Below, piece after piece: positions 16,317 through 25,150 of a stretch of 41,911 bases of DNA. The notes under the pieces were generated by a model that did not search any database, was not told the DNA's origin, and was given only the letters and a program-made list of their open reading frames with translations. The DNA is from Massilimicrobiota sp. An134. Lineage in GTDB: Bacteria; Bacillota_I; Bacilli_A; Erysipelotrichales; Coprobacillaceae. The stretch lies in the NCBI RefSeq assembly GCF_002160815.1, contig NZ_NFLH01000021.1:1-41911 (forward strand), written 5' to 3'. A program made the translations under genes and the position numbers. Each line of letters starts with the position of its first letter. Within the stretch, counting starts at the first letter, position 1.

Positions 16317-17702
16317 ATGGCGTTATGGGCAGGGAGATTTAAAAAAGAAATCAATGCTAATGTGAATGCTTTTAATTCATCTATATCATTTGATGCAAGA
16401 ATGTATAAACATGATATTATGGGGAGTCAGGCACATGCTAAAATGTTAGCGAAACAAGGCATTATTTCTAGGCAGAATTTAACTGAAATATTAAAAGGAT
16501 TGGATGACATATTATGTGAATTAGAAAATGGTGATTTGCTGTTTGATCCTCATGCTGAAGACATTCATATGTTTATTGAAGCAGAACTCACAAAGCGATA
16601 CCCAGAAAGTGGTAAAAAACTTCATACTGCCAGATCACGTAATGATCAGGTTGCTTTAGATTTAAGGTTATATACACGTGATGAAATCAAAGATATTCAG
16701 GGTATGTTAATGGAATTGATGCAAGTGCTTATCAATCAGGCTAAAGGGCATACACATACCATTATGTGTGGTTATACACATTTGCAACGTGCTCAACCCA
16801 TAACATTTGCCCATCATTTAATGGCTTATGTTGAAATGTTTTATCGTGATTATACAAGATTGGATGACTGCATGAAACGACTCAATGTTTCACCATTAGG
16901 TAGTGGGGCATTAGCGACGACAACATATCCTATTGATCGTCATTTTGTAGCACAGGAACTTCATATGAATGATATTATGTATAATTCATTAGATGGTGTC
17001 AGTGATCGTGATTATGCAATTGAACTAGCCAATGATTTGGCTATGATTATGATGCATTTATCACGTTTAAGTGAAGAAATCATTTTATGGTGTTCATGGG
17101 AATTCAAATATATTGAACTGGATGATGCTTATGCGACAGGATCAAGCATCATGCCACAAAAGAAAAATCCAGATATTGCTGAACTGGTCAGAGGAAAAAG
17201 TGCCAGAGTCATCAATGATGTTTCTACATTACTGACAATGATGAAAGGTTTACCGCTTGCTTATAATAAGGACATGCAGGAAGATAAGGAAACTTTATTT
17301 GATGCGATTGATCAGGTGAAATTATGTTTACCAGTCTTTAGTGATATGATCAACACAATGAAAGTGAATAAACAGCGTATGCAAGAATGTGCAGCTAAAG
17401 GATTTATTAATGCAACGGATTGTGCAGATTATCTTGTGAAAAAAGGAAAAGCTTTTAGAGATGCTTACAAAACAACAGGAGAGCTTGTTGCTTATTGCAT
17501 TGATCATGATGAAGTTCTTGAAACTCTTCCACTTGATATCTATAAGTCTTTTGATGAAGTTTTTGAAAAAGATGTTTATCAGGCTATATCACTTTTAACC
17601 TGCGTTGAAAATAGACTTGTTGATGGAGGACCTGCTCCTCAAACATGCCAAAAAGCAATCGCAAGAATGGAAAAACAATTGGAGGCGTTGAATCATGGTT
17701 AA
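16317..17702 (+). CDS. argH: Argininosuccinate lyase
   Basis: Splits argininosuccinate into arginine and fumarate. The 461-residue protein belongs to the fumarase/aspartase superfamily and carries the signature GSSIMPQKKNPD with the catalytic Ser loop, plus HTARSRNDQVALDLRLY and GYTHLQRAQP near the active site. TAGGAG precedes the ATG. The last 8 bases overlap argC, indicating coupled translation. Confidence 0.97.
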   Translation: MALWAGRFKKEINANVNAFNSSISFDARMYKHDIMGSQAHAKMLAKQGIISRQNLTEILKGLDDILCELENGDLLFDPHAEDIHMFIEAELTKRYPESGKKLHTARSRNDQVALDLRLYTRDEIKDIQGMLMELMQVLINQAKGHTHTIMCGYTHLQRAQPITFAHHLMAYVEMFYRDYTRLDDCMKRLNVSPLGSGALATTTYPIDRHFVAQELHMNDIMYNSLDGVSDRDYAIELANDLAMIMMHLSRLSEEIILWCSWEFKYIELDDAYATGSSIMPQKKNPDIAELVRGKSARVINDVSTLLTMMKGLPLAYNKDMQEDKETLFDAIDQVKLCLPVFSDMINTMKVNKQRMQECAAKGFINATDCADYLVKKGKAFRDAYKTTGELVAYCIDHDEVLETLPLDIYKSFDEVFEKDVYQAISLLTCVENRLVDGGPAPQTCQKAIARMEKQLEALNHG

Positions 17703-18729
17703 AGTAGGAATTATCGGTGCCAGTGGATATGCTGGGGCAGAGTTATATCGTTTGTTGTTGAATCATCCACATGTTGAAATTGTTGCAATCAGCTCTCAAA
17801 GTTATGAAGGAAAGATGATTTCACATTTATATCCATCATTTTATGGAGTCTTTGATATGACATTCACGAATGATCAGGAAGTCATTGAAAAAGCTGATAT
17901 GATTTTTGCATCATTGCCTCATGGTCTCAGTGAAAAATATGCTAAACAATGTGATGAACAAGGAAAGAAGTTTATAGATTTAGGTGCAGATTTTCGTTTG
18001 GATCAAGAAAAAGATTATCAACAATGGTATCAACATGATTATCAATATCCACAATTACATGAAAAACAGGTTTATGGTTTAAGTGAAGTCAATCGTGAAC
18101 AGATTAAACAGGCATCAATTATTGGAAATCCAGGGTGTTATCCAACATCCATTACTTTAGGATTATATCCATTATTAAAAAATCATATGCATAAAGATGA
18201 AAAGATTATCATTGATTCCAAATCTGGAACAACAGGAGCTGGAAAGTCTTTAACAGAAGATACCCATTTTCCTAAATGTAATGAATCATTTCATCCATAT
18301 AAAATAGCAAGTCATCGTCATACACCAGAAATTGAACAGGAATTATCAAAGATGGCTCATCAGGCTGTTCATGTCATGTTTACACCACATCTATTACCTG
18401 TTAATCGTGGGATTATTTCAACAATATATGTTCCATTAAAAGATAATGTTGATTTTGATGATGTTTATGATATCTATCAAAAGACTTATCAGGATGAGTA
18501 TTTTGTAAGAGTTTTACCAAAAGGGCAAGTTGCTGATTTAAAATTTGTCCAATATTCTAACTTCTGTGATATATCTTTACATTATGATGAGAGATATCAT
18601 CAGCTGATTGTTGTTTCAACAATAGATAATATGGTGAAAGGGGCAGCTGGACAAGCTATCCAAAATATGAATTTGATGTATGGTTTTGATGAAAAAGAAG
18701 GATTAATGATGGTACCAGCATCATTTTAA
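17695..18729 (+). CDS. argC: N-acetyl-gamma-glutamyl-phosphate reductase
   Basis: NADPH-dependent reduction of N-acetylglutamyl phosphate to the semialdehyde. The protein has 344 residues, with N-terminal Rossmann motif GIIGASGYAGAEL and active-site Cys in GNPGCYPTS, followed by SGTTGAGK and HRHTPEIEQE. The start lies within the end of argH, behind TTGGAGGCG. Its product should next need the ArgD aminotransferase, which is not in this cluster. Confidence 0.97.
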   Translation: MVKVGIIGASGYAGAELYRLLLNHPHVEIVAISSQSYEGKMISHLYPSFYGVFDMTFTNDQEVIEKADMIFASLPHGLSEKYAKQCDEQGKKFIDLGADFRLDQEKDYQQWYQHDYQYPQLHEKQVYGLSEVNREQIKQASIIGNPGCYPTSITLGLYPLLKNHMHKDEKIIIDSKSGTTGAGKSLTEDTHFPKCNESFHPYKIASHRHTPEIEQELSKMAHQAVHVMFTPHLLPVNRGIISTIYVPLKDNVDFDDVYDIYQKTYQDEYFVRVLPKGQVADLKFVQYSNFCDISLHYDERYHQLIVVSTIDNMVKGAAGQAIQNMNLMYGFDEKEGLMMVPASF

Positions 18730-18741
18730 GGGGGAAAATAT

Positions 18742-19959
18742 ATGTTTAAAGATATTGATGGAGGGGTGTGTGCCCCTCTAGGATTTCAAGCCTCTGGAAT
18801 CCATTGTGGTATTAGAAAAAATAAAAGTAAAAAAGATTTGTCTTTAATTGTCAGTGATGTTATGTGTCATTGTGCGAGTACCTATACTCAAAACAAGGTG
18901 AAAGGGGCACCCATCTATGTCACACAACAGCATTTAAAGAATCTTGAAGCCAAAGCTATTATTTGTAATAGTGGTAATGCCAATACATGTAATCCTAATG
19001 GCATTGAAATAGCAGATCAAATTTGTCAATTATGTGGAAATGAACTTCATATTGATGCAAATGACATTGTTGTGGCTTCAACAGGAGTCATTGGCCAGCC
19101 TTTAAGTCTGACACCTTTTCAAAATCATATGTCAGATTTAATCAATGCTTTATCAACGAAGGGAAGTCAGGATGCCTGTGAAGGTATTATGACAACAGAT
19201 ACTGTGAAAAAAGAATATGCGGTTGAATTTGAACTTGATGGCAAGACTTGTCATATTGGAGCAATCGCAAAGGGAAGTGGGATGATTCATCCCAATATGG
19301 CAACAATGTTAGCTTTTGTGACAAGTGATGTTGCGATTTCTAAAGACATGTTAAATGAGGTTATTCATGAAGTTGTTGATGATACATTTAATATGGTGAG
19401 TGTTGATGGGGATACTTCTACTAATGATATGTTGACATTAATGTGTAATGGTCTAGCTCAAAATAATGAAATTACGCAAAAAGATGAAAATTATTATGTT
19501 TTTAAAGAAGCATTGATGTATATTTGTACGAAATTATCTCAAGCGATTGCGAAAGATGGTGAAGGAGCAACAAAACTTTTAACTTGTAGCGTTTTACATG
19601 CAAAGACAAAAAAGGATGCAAAGATTGTTGCTAAATCTGTTATTACAAGTTCACTTTTGAAAGCTGCTATGTTTGGTGAAGATGCAAATTGGGGACGTAT
19701 CTTATGTGCTATTGGTTATAGTGATGCTGATTATGATATTCAAAAAATTGATGTTGATTTTAAAAGTAAAAAGGGGAAAATTTGTGTTTGTCAAAATGGT
19801 GGTGGATATCCTTTTAGTGAGGAAGAAGCTGCTCAGATCTTAAGTGAAGATGAGATAGAAATAATCATAGATTTACATGATGGAGATGATCAGGCAACTG
19901 CCTGGGGATGTGATTTAACTTATGACTATGTCAAAATTAACGGCGATTATCGCACATAA
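18742..19959 (+). CDS. argJ: Glutamate N-acetyltransferase / ornithine acetyltransferase ArgJ
   Basis: Transfers acetyl from acetylornithine to glutamate, recycling the acetyl group; some members also use acetyl-CoA to prime the cycle. The 405-residue precursor contains the self-cleavage site GSGMIHPNMATMLAF, with cut between Ala187 and nucleophile Thr188 giving alpha and beta chains. AAGGGGG lies upstream. No argA is seen, so whether this ArgJ is bifunctional matters but cannot be read from the sequence by eye. Confidence 0.95.
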   Translation: MFKDIDGGVCAPLGFQASGIHCGIRKNKSKKDLSLIVSDVMCHCASTYTQNKVKGAPIYVTQQHLKNLEAKAIICNSGNANTCNPNGIEIADQICQLCGNELHIDANDIVVASTGVIGQPLSLTPFQNHMSDLINALSTKGSQDACEGIMTTDTVKKEYAVEFELDGKTCHIGAIAKGSGMIHPNMATMLAFVTSDVAISKDMLNEVIHEVVDDTFNMVSVDGDTSTNDMLTLMCNGLAQNNEITQKDENYYVFKEALMYICTKLSQAIAKDGEGATKLLTCSVLHAKTKKDAKIVAKSVITSSLLKAAMFGEDANWGRILCAIGYSDADYDIQKIDVDFKSKKGKICVCQNGGGYPFSEEEAAQILSEDEIEIIIDLHDGDDQATAWGCDLTYDYVKINGDYRT

Positions 19960-19971
19960 AGGGGAATAATT

Positions 19972-20832
19972 ATGAATCAAAAAGCAGTGATTAAAGCAGA
20001 AATTTTATCTCAGGCATTACCATATATTCAAAAATATCATGATAAAGTTGTTGTGATTAAATATGGTGGCAATGCCATGATTAATGAAGAATTAAAGATG
20101 AATGTGATTCAGGATGTCGTGTTATTATCAGAAATTGGGATTAAAGTCATTCTAGTACATGGTGGTGGACCAGAAATTAATCAGACATTAAAGAAGATGA
20201 ATATTGAATCTCAGTTTATTCATGGTTTAAGATATACGGATGATGAAACAATGAATGTTGTGCAGATGGTTTTGGCAGGTAAAACAAATAAAGATCTTGT
20301 AAAATTAATTATGCAAAAAGGTGGTAATGCAGTAGGAATCAGTGGTATTGATAATCAACTGATAGTTGCGAAAAAACATGAATCTCAAGATGATTTAGGA
20401 TATGTAGGAGATATTGTCAAAATTAATGCTCATATCATTATAGATTTATTAGATAAAGGCTATATTCCAGTTGTTTCAAGTGTGGGGACTGATGAAACAG
20501 GACAGACTTATAATATTAATGCTGATACGGCAGCTGCTGAAATTGCAGCCCAAATCCAAGCAGAGAATATGATTTTGGTGAGTGATATACCAGGATTATT
20601 AATGGATAAAGATGATGAATCAACATTGATTCCTTTGGTTCATGTCTATGAAGTGAAAGGATTAACAGATAAAGGGATTATTAGTGGTGGTATGATTCCT
20701 AAAGTAGAATGTTGTGTGAGGGCCATTCGTGAAAATGTAAAAAAAGCAGTGATTATTGATGGTCGTATTCCTCATTCTATTTTAATTGAAATGTTATCTA
20801 AAGATGGTATTGGAACAATGTTTACAAGATAG
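19972..20832 (+). CDS. argB: Acetylglutamate kinase
   Basis: Phosphorylates N-acetylglutamate. The 286-residue amino-acid-kinase fold has VIKYGGNAM at the ATP site, VHGGGPEINQ and NADTAAAEIA. An N-terminal extension of about 25 residues precedes the first strand. In known arginine-feedback-inhibited hexameric enzymes such an N-terminal helix is present, whereas the insensitive E. coli enzyme lacks it, so feedback inhibition by arginine is likely. AAAGGGG precedes the ATG. Confidence 0.96.
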   Translation: MNQKAVIKAEILSQALPYIQKYHDKVVVIKYGGNAMINEELKMNVIQDVVLLSEIGIKVILVHGGGPEINQTLKKMNIESQFIHGLRYTDDETMNVVQMVLAGKTNKDLVKLIMQKGGNAVGISGIDNQLIVAKKHESQDDLGYVGDIVKINAHIIIDLLDKGYIPVVSSVGTDETGQTYNINADTAAAEIAAQIQAENMILVSDIPGLLMDKDDESTLIPLVHVYEVKGLTDKGIISGGMIPKVECCVRAIRENVKKAVIIDGRIPHSILIEMLSKDGIGTMFTR

Positions 20833-20841
20833 GAGGATTAT

Positions 20842-21834
20842 ATGGTCAATTTAAAAAATAGAAGCTTTTTAACATTAAAAGATTATTCTAAAGAAGAAAT
20901 TCGTTATTTATTAGATATGGCACATCGTTTAAAAAAAGCAAAGAAAAATGGAAGAGTTGGAACAGCATTAAAAGGAAAAAATGTAGTCTTATTATTTGAA
21001 AAAACATCAACACGTACACGTTGTGCCTTTGAAGTTGCCACTTTAGATGAAGGTGGACATGTGACTTTTTTAAGCAATTCACAGATGGGGAAAAAAGAAT
21101 CTTTAGAAGACACAGCGAAAGTTTTAGGAAGAATGTATGATGGTATAGAATTTAGAGGATTTGAACAAAAGACTGTTGAAGATTTAGCCAAATACTCAGG
21201 TGTTCCTGTATGGAATGGATTAACGGATGTCGATCATCCAACTCAGACATTGGCTGATTTTATGACTATTGAAGAACATTTGAATAAACCATTAGAAGAA
21301 GTCAAATTTGTTTTTACAGGAGATATTAGGAATAATGTCTGTTATGGGCTGATGTATGGTGCAATGAAAATGGGAATGCATTTTGTATGTTTAGGACCCA
21401 AAGATTTACAAATTGATCCTGAAGTTTTAGCGTATTGTCAACAGGAAGCACAAAAATCAGGTGGAAAAATTGAGGTTTTAGATAATGTTGATGAAGCGGT
21501 GAAAGATGCTGATGTCATTTATACAGATATTTGGGTTAGCATGGGAGAAGATGAAGCTTTATATGAACCAAGAGTCAAAATGTTATCACCTTATAAAGTG
21601 ACAACAGAAATGATGAAAAAAACGGGAAAAGAGTCTACACTTTTTATGCATTGTTTACCATCATTTCACGACTTTGAAACAGAAGTCGCTAAGGCTAAGT
21701 ATGAACAGGGAATTGATATTAGAGAAGTTGAAGATGAAGTTTTCAGATCATCACAATCTGTTGTTTTTGATGAAGCTGAAAATAGAATGCATACAATTAA
21801 AGCTGTCATGGTAGCCACAATTGGTAATTATTAG
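20842..21834 (+). CDS. argF: Ornithine carbamoyltransferase
   Basis: Makes citrulline from ornithine and carbamoyl phosphate. The 330-residue protein has the carbamoyl-phosphate motif STRTRCAFE, the DHPTQTLAD loop and ornithine-site [13 protein letters not shown] precedes the ATG. Position as the last gene of the biosynthetic arg operon favours anabolic argF over catabolic arcB, which cannot be told apart by motif alone. A terminator follows directly. Confidence 0.94.
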   Translation: MVNLKNRSFLTLKDYSKEEIRYLLDMAHRLKKAKKNGRVGTALKGKNVVLLFEKTSTRTRCAFEVATLDEGGHVTFLSNSQMGKKESLEDTAKVLGRMYDGIEFRGFEQKTVEDLAKYSGVPVWNGLTDVDHPTQTLADFMTIEEHLNKPLEEVKFVFTGDIRNNVCYGLMYGAMKMGMHFVCLGPKDLQIDPEVLAYCQQEAQKSGGKIEVLDNVDEAVKDADVIYTDIWVSMGEDEALYEPRVKMLSPYKVTTEMMKKTGKESTLFMHCLPSFHDFETEVAKAKYEQGIDIREVEDEVFRSSQSVVFDEAENRMHTIKAVMVATIGNY

Positions 21835-21840
21835 AAAAAG

Positions 21841-21877
21841 AAACTGTTAATTTCTAAACTGATTAACAGTTTTTTCA
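21841..21877 (+). terminator. Rho-independent terminator of the arg operon
   Basis: AAACTGTTAAT (21841-21851) pairs with ATTAACAGTTT (21862-21872), followed by T residues. Confidence 0.88.
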
Positions 21878-21936
21878 TATATTATCCACATCAAAGACTT
21901 ATAATCATAGTGTATAAAAGATGGGAGAATAAACAA

Positions 21937-22482
21937 ATGAAAAAATTATTGTTAGTATTACTTGTTGTTTGTTTAAGTGGGTGTACACAAACAATTCAAA
22001 ATGATCCGTTAAAAAATAGTCAATCCATAAAACAAGATGACAAACAAAAAGTTGTAGAAGCTGAAAAAAAGCAGCTTATGGATGGGATAAAACAGACAAT
22101 GCCTGAAGAGATATATCAGGAGTTAACAAATAAAAAAGTGGTTTATGAAATAGATGATATCATCACAATTGGCAATGATCAAAATAACCCTACTTTACGC
22201 TTGGATTTTGCTTATCAGGATGGTCAATTGGTTCAATTTGTTAATAAGGAATATGGTTTTTTAGATACATTACCAACACGTATGACAAGCGAACAGCAAG
22301 CCAAAGAAACAGCAAAGACTTTTGCGAAAGTTTTCTTGAATCAAGATGTCAAGTTACAAAAAACAACAGCTTTAAGTGGCTATGACACTGACCAATATAT
22401 AACATTTAAAGACGAGAATCATCACACATATCTTGTGGCATTAAATATTAATGTTTTATTGAAATATAATGAAAATTCATGA
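21937..22482 (+). CDS. Hypothetical lipoprotein
   Basis: A 181-residue protein starting MKKLLLVLLVVCLSGC, a type II signal peptide with lipobox LSGC and Cys16 as lipidation site. The mature part is hydrophilic, Lys/Gln/Asp-rich, with no domain I can name. ATG 21937 has GGGAG nearby; an upstream in-frame start would put a non-hydrophobic stretch before the signal peptide. A TATAAT lies at 21900-21905. It ends TGA directly followed by TAA. Located between the arg terminator and the bce genes; it is separated from bceR by a hairpin, so a joint role is only possible. Confidence 0.8.
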   Translation: MKKLLLVLLVVCLSGCTQTIQNDPLKNSQSIKQDDKQKVVEAEKKQLMDGIKQTMPEEIYQELTNKKVVYEIDDIITIGNDQNNPTLRLDFAYQDGQLVQFVNKEYGFLDTLPTRMTSEQQAKETAKTFAKVFLNQDVKLQKTTALSGYDTDQYITFKDENHHTYLVALNINVLLKYNENS

Positions 22483-22540
22483 TAAAGGAAACTTATTATA
22501 TTTTCAATATTGATAGCCAAGAAGATCTATGAATAGACTT

Positions 22541-22577
22541 AGCATAATGTTACATTTTTGTAATGTTGTGCTTTTTT
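22541..22577 (+). terminator. Rho-independent terminator with wobble pairs
   Basis: AGCATAATGTTACA (22541-22554) pairs with TGTAATGTTGTGCT (22559-22572) using three G-T wobbles, followed by TTTTT. Confidence 0.7.
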
Positions 22578-22627
22578 CTTTTCGTGAAGATTTGAAAAAT
22601 ATATAATATTTTTAAGAGGTGATGGAA

Positions 22628-23305
22628 ATGGAAAAAATGCACATCATGATTGTAGAAGATGATGAAACACTTGCTAGAGAAATAAAAGATTTTTTGATGA
22701 GATGGGGATATTATGCTGTTATCGCAACACATTTTGAAAATATTGTTGAAGATTTTTATAATTATAAACCTCATCTTATTTTAATGGATATTAATTTACC
22801 GTATTATGATGGTTTTTACTGGTGTACACAAATTAGAAATACATCACAAGTTCCTTTGATTTTTATAAGCAGTCGTAATGATGATCATGATAAAATCAGA
22901 GCCATTCTTCAAGGTGGTGATGATTATGTCGATAAGCCATTTCATTTGGAATTGTTGAAGGCTAAGATTGAAGCTATTTTAAGAAGAACATATCAATATA
23001 AAGTTAAAGATCAAATGAGAATCAATGCCGATATTTATTATGATAAAACAAAGGGCAGCTTGTTTTATCATGAACATGAGATTCATCTGACAAAATCAGA
23101 AAGTCAGATAGTTTGTCTTTTATTAGAATCTCAAGGAGCCATAGTCACAAGACAGGCATTAATGGAAGCGTTGTGGAATACCGATGAATTTATTTCAGAT
23201 AATTCTTTAACAGTGCTTATTTCCAGATTGCGTACAAAATTAAAAGATGAATGTCATCAGGATATTATTTGTACAAAGAAAGGACAGGGATATTATATAT
23301 CATGA
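22628..23305 (+). CDS. bceR: Bce-type response regulator
   Basis: OmpR-class regulator of 225 residues with receiver Asp in LMDINLPYYDG, Lys in DKPFH and a winged helix with GQGYYIS at the end. AAGAGG fits ATG 22628 (eight bases) better than ATG 22622. Its TGA overlaps the ATG of the kinase gene (ATGA). Together with the kinase and ABC transporter that follow, this forms the BceRS-AB arrangement of Bacillota, where flux through the transporter signals the kinase to induce the transporter. Confidence 0.88.
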   Translation: MEKMHIMIVEDDETLAREIKDFLMRWGYYAVIATHFENIVEDFYNYKPHLILMDINLPYYDGFYWCTQIRNTSQVPLIFISSRNDDHDKIRAILQGGDDYVDKPFHLELLKAKIEAILRRTYQYKVKDQMRINADIYYDKTKGSLFYHEHEIHLTKSESQIVCLLLESQGAIVTRQALMEALWNTDEFISDNSLTVLISRLRTKLKDECHQDIICTKKGQGYYIS

Positions 23306-24288
23306 TTTATTTACGAAAATATAGTCGCTATATCCTTGTCATAACCTTGATTATATTGGCGTATAATCTCTATTTTATTTATCTTGTTCCTGGAGCTAAT
23401 ACACAATATCTGATTTATTTTGATGTTGTTGTAGGGCTATGTCTTCTTTCTTTCATTTTTTTAGACTTTATGCATGAAAAAAACCGTTTAGATAAGAAAA
23501 AGGATTATTTAAAATCAACAGAAGTCATTTGTTTTGAGTTTGATCATTTTGATAATATTGATATTGCTTATCACGATGTTCATGTTCTTCAAAAGCAGCT
23601 AGATGAAATATATCAAGTCAATAATGATTTACAGGATTATATGACAAAATGGTGCCATGAAATTAAAATTCCATTATCAGCTAGTTTATTGATCAATCAG
23701 AAAAATACAGATTATCAACAAAAACAAAATATGCAGGAACAGTTAGAAAAAATGAACCAGTATCTGAATCAAATCATGGTAGTGAGTCGTATTCAAAGTC
23801 AGATTCATGATATATACATTAAACCTGTTTCATTAAAAGACAGTGTTTATCAATCCATCAAGAATAATCAATTCTTTTTGATTAATAAGCATTTTGAAAT
23901 GGATGTAAATGTAGAGAATTTACAGATATATAGTGATAAAACATGGCTCATCTATGTCTTGGATCAGATTATTAATAATGCCATTAAATATGCCAAAGAG
24001 TCACCTCAATTAAAAATCTGGAGTGAACATCATGAAGAGCAGATAGATTTATATATTGAAGACAATGGAGAAGGTATTCAATCACAAGATTTGCCTAGAA
24101 TTTTTGAAAAAGGATTTACTGGTCAAAATCATCATAATGGACAATATAAATCTACTGGAATGGGATTATATATGGTGGAAAAAGTCATTTCTCAATTAGG
24201 TCATTCTATTGAAGTAGATAGTGTTTTTCAAAAGTTTACCCGTGTTCATATAACATTTCGGGATCAAAGAGATTATTTTTATCGCTAA
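23302..24288 (+). CDS. bceS: Bce-type (intramembrane-sensing) histidine kinase
   Basis: Kinase of 328 residues with two close N-terminal membrane helices (about 8-28 and 38-56) and almost no extracellular loop, the hallmark of intramembrane-sensing kinases that read the state of a BceAB transporter. H-box KWCHEIKIPLSA, N box INNAIKYA, G1 EDNGEGI and G2 STGMGLYM are visible. The start at 23302 overlaps the bceR stop (ATGA). The transporter genes begin 100 bases later behind what should be a regulated promoter. Confidence 0.88.
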   Translation: MIYLRKYSRYILVITLIILAYNLYFIYLVPGANTQYLIYFDVVVGLCLLSFIFLDFMHEKNRLDKKKDYLKSTEVICFEFDHFDNIDIAYHDVHVLQKQLDEIYQVNNDLQDYMTKWCHEIKIPLSASLLINQKNTDYQQKQNMQEQLEKMNQYLNQIMVVSRIQSQIHDIYIKPVSLKDSVYQSIKNNQFFLINKHFEMDVNVENLQIYSDKTWLIYVLDQIINNAIKYAKESPQLKIWSEHHEEQIDLYIEDNGEGIQSQDLPRIFEKGFTGQNHHNGQYKSTGMGLYMVEKVISQLGHSIEVDSVFQKFTRVHITFRDQRDYFYR

Positions 24289-24302
24289 CCTTTCAGTCAA
24301 TG

Positions 24303-24360
24303 TAAGATATAAATAGATATTGTTATCAAGATGTAAGGATTTCTCATCAATGATATCTTA
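24303..24360. promoter_or_regulatory. Inverted-repeat candidate operator before the ABC genes
   Basis: TAAGATAT (24303-24310) and ATATCTTA (24353-24360) are perfect inverted repeats 50 bases apart; AGATAT also repeats at 24305 and 24315, one turn apart. The region between the kinase and ABC genes is where BceR-type regulators bind in known systems. In AT-rich DNA these short matches may be chance. Confidence 0.3.
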
Positions 24361-24388
24361 AAATGGAAAGTGTTAGGAGGAATGATTT

Positions 24389-25150
24389 ATGGATAAGAAA
24401 AAAGTTGTTGAAATCAAAGGATTAGTCAAAAACTATGGAACAAGAGGTTTTCAAACAAGAGTCTTAAAAGGTATTGATTTAACCATTTATGAAAATGATT
24501 TTATTGCGATTATGGGACCGAGTGGAAGTGGAAAGACAACGTTGTTGAATATTTTATCAACGATTGATAAACCGACACAAGGAACAGTACTATTGGATGG
24601 TAAAGATGTTACAAAGTTAAAAAATAAAGAATTATCTCAGATACGAAGAGATAAGATTGGTTTTATTTTTCAAGATTATAATTTGTTGGATACAATGACT
24701 TTACAAGATAATATTTCCTTGCCATTATCATTAAATGGTGTTTCTTCTCAGGAATGTATATCAAAATGCCAGGCTTTAGCACAGGTTTTTGGATTAAAGG
24801 AGCATTTAAAGAAATATCCTTACCAATTATCAGGCGGACAAAAACAAAGAGGAGCCACTTGTCGTGCATTAATCAGTGAACCTGAAATCATATTTGCAGA
24901 TGAACCAACGGGCGCTCTCGATTCAAAATCAAGTCGTGATTTACTGGAACGTCTTAAAATGGTCAATGATGAAGGAAAAGCCACTATCTTAATGGTGACA
25001 CATGATGCTTTAAGTGCTTCGTATGCTAAAGATGTCTATATTTTAAGTGATGGTATGATGAAATGTCGTTTAACGCGAGGAGATTCTCGTAAAGAATTTT
25101 ATGATCGTATCATTGATATGCAAGTGTCTATGGGAAGTGATTTTTCATGA
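24389..25150 (+). CDS. bceA: Bce-type ABC transporter ATP-binding protein
   Basis: ATPase of 253 residues in the MacB/LolD/BceA group: Walker A GPSGSGKTT, Q-loop FQDYNLL, signature LSGGQKQRGA, Walker B IIFADEPTGALDS and H-loop VTHD. It powers the adjacent FtsX-type permease. GGAGG precedes the ATG; the TGA stop overlaps the permease ATG. Expected role: removing antimicrobial peptides from their lipid II-cycle targets and signalling to the kinase. Confidence 0.92.
   Translation: MDKKKVVEIKGLVKNYGTRGFQTRVLKGIDLTIYENDFIAIMGPSGSGKTTLLNILSTIDKPTQGTVLLDGKDVTKLKNKELSQIRRDKIGFIFQDYNLLDTMTLQDNISLPLSLNGVSSQECISKCQALAQVFGLKEHLKKYPYQLSGGQKQRGATCRALISEPEIIFADEPTGALDSKSSRDLLERLKMVNDEGKATILMVTHDALSASYAKDVYILSDGMMKCRLTRGDSRKEFYDRIIDMQVSMGSDFS

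Noticed and set aside
22541-22577. Regulator-binding palindrome before bceR.
   Set aside because: The long stem followed by a T run fits a terminator better than an operator.
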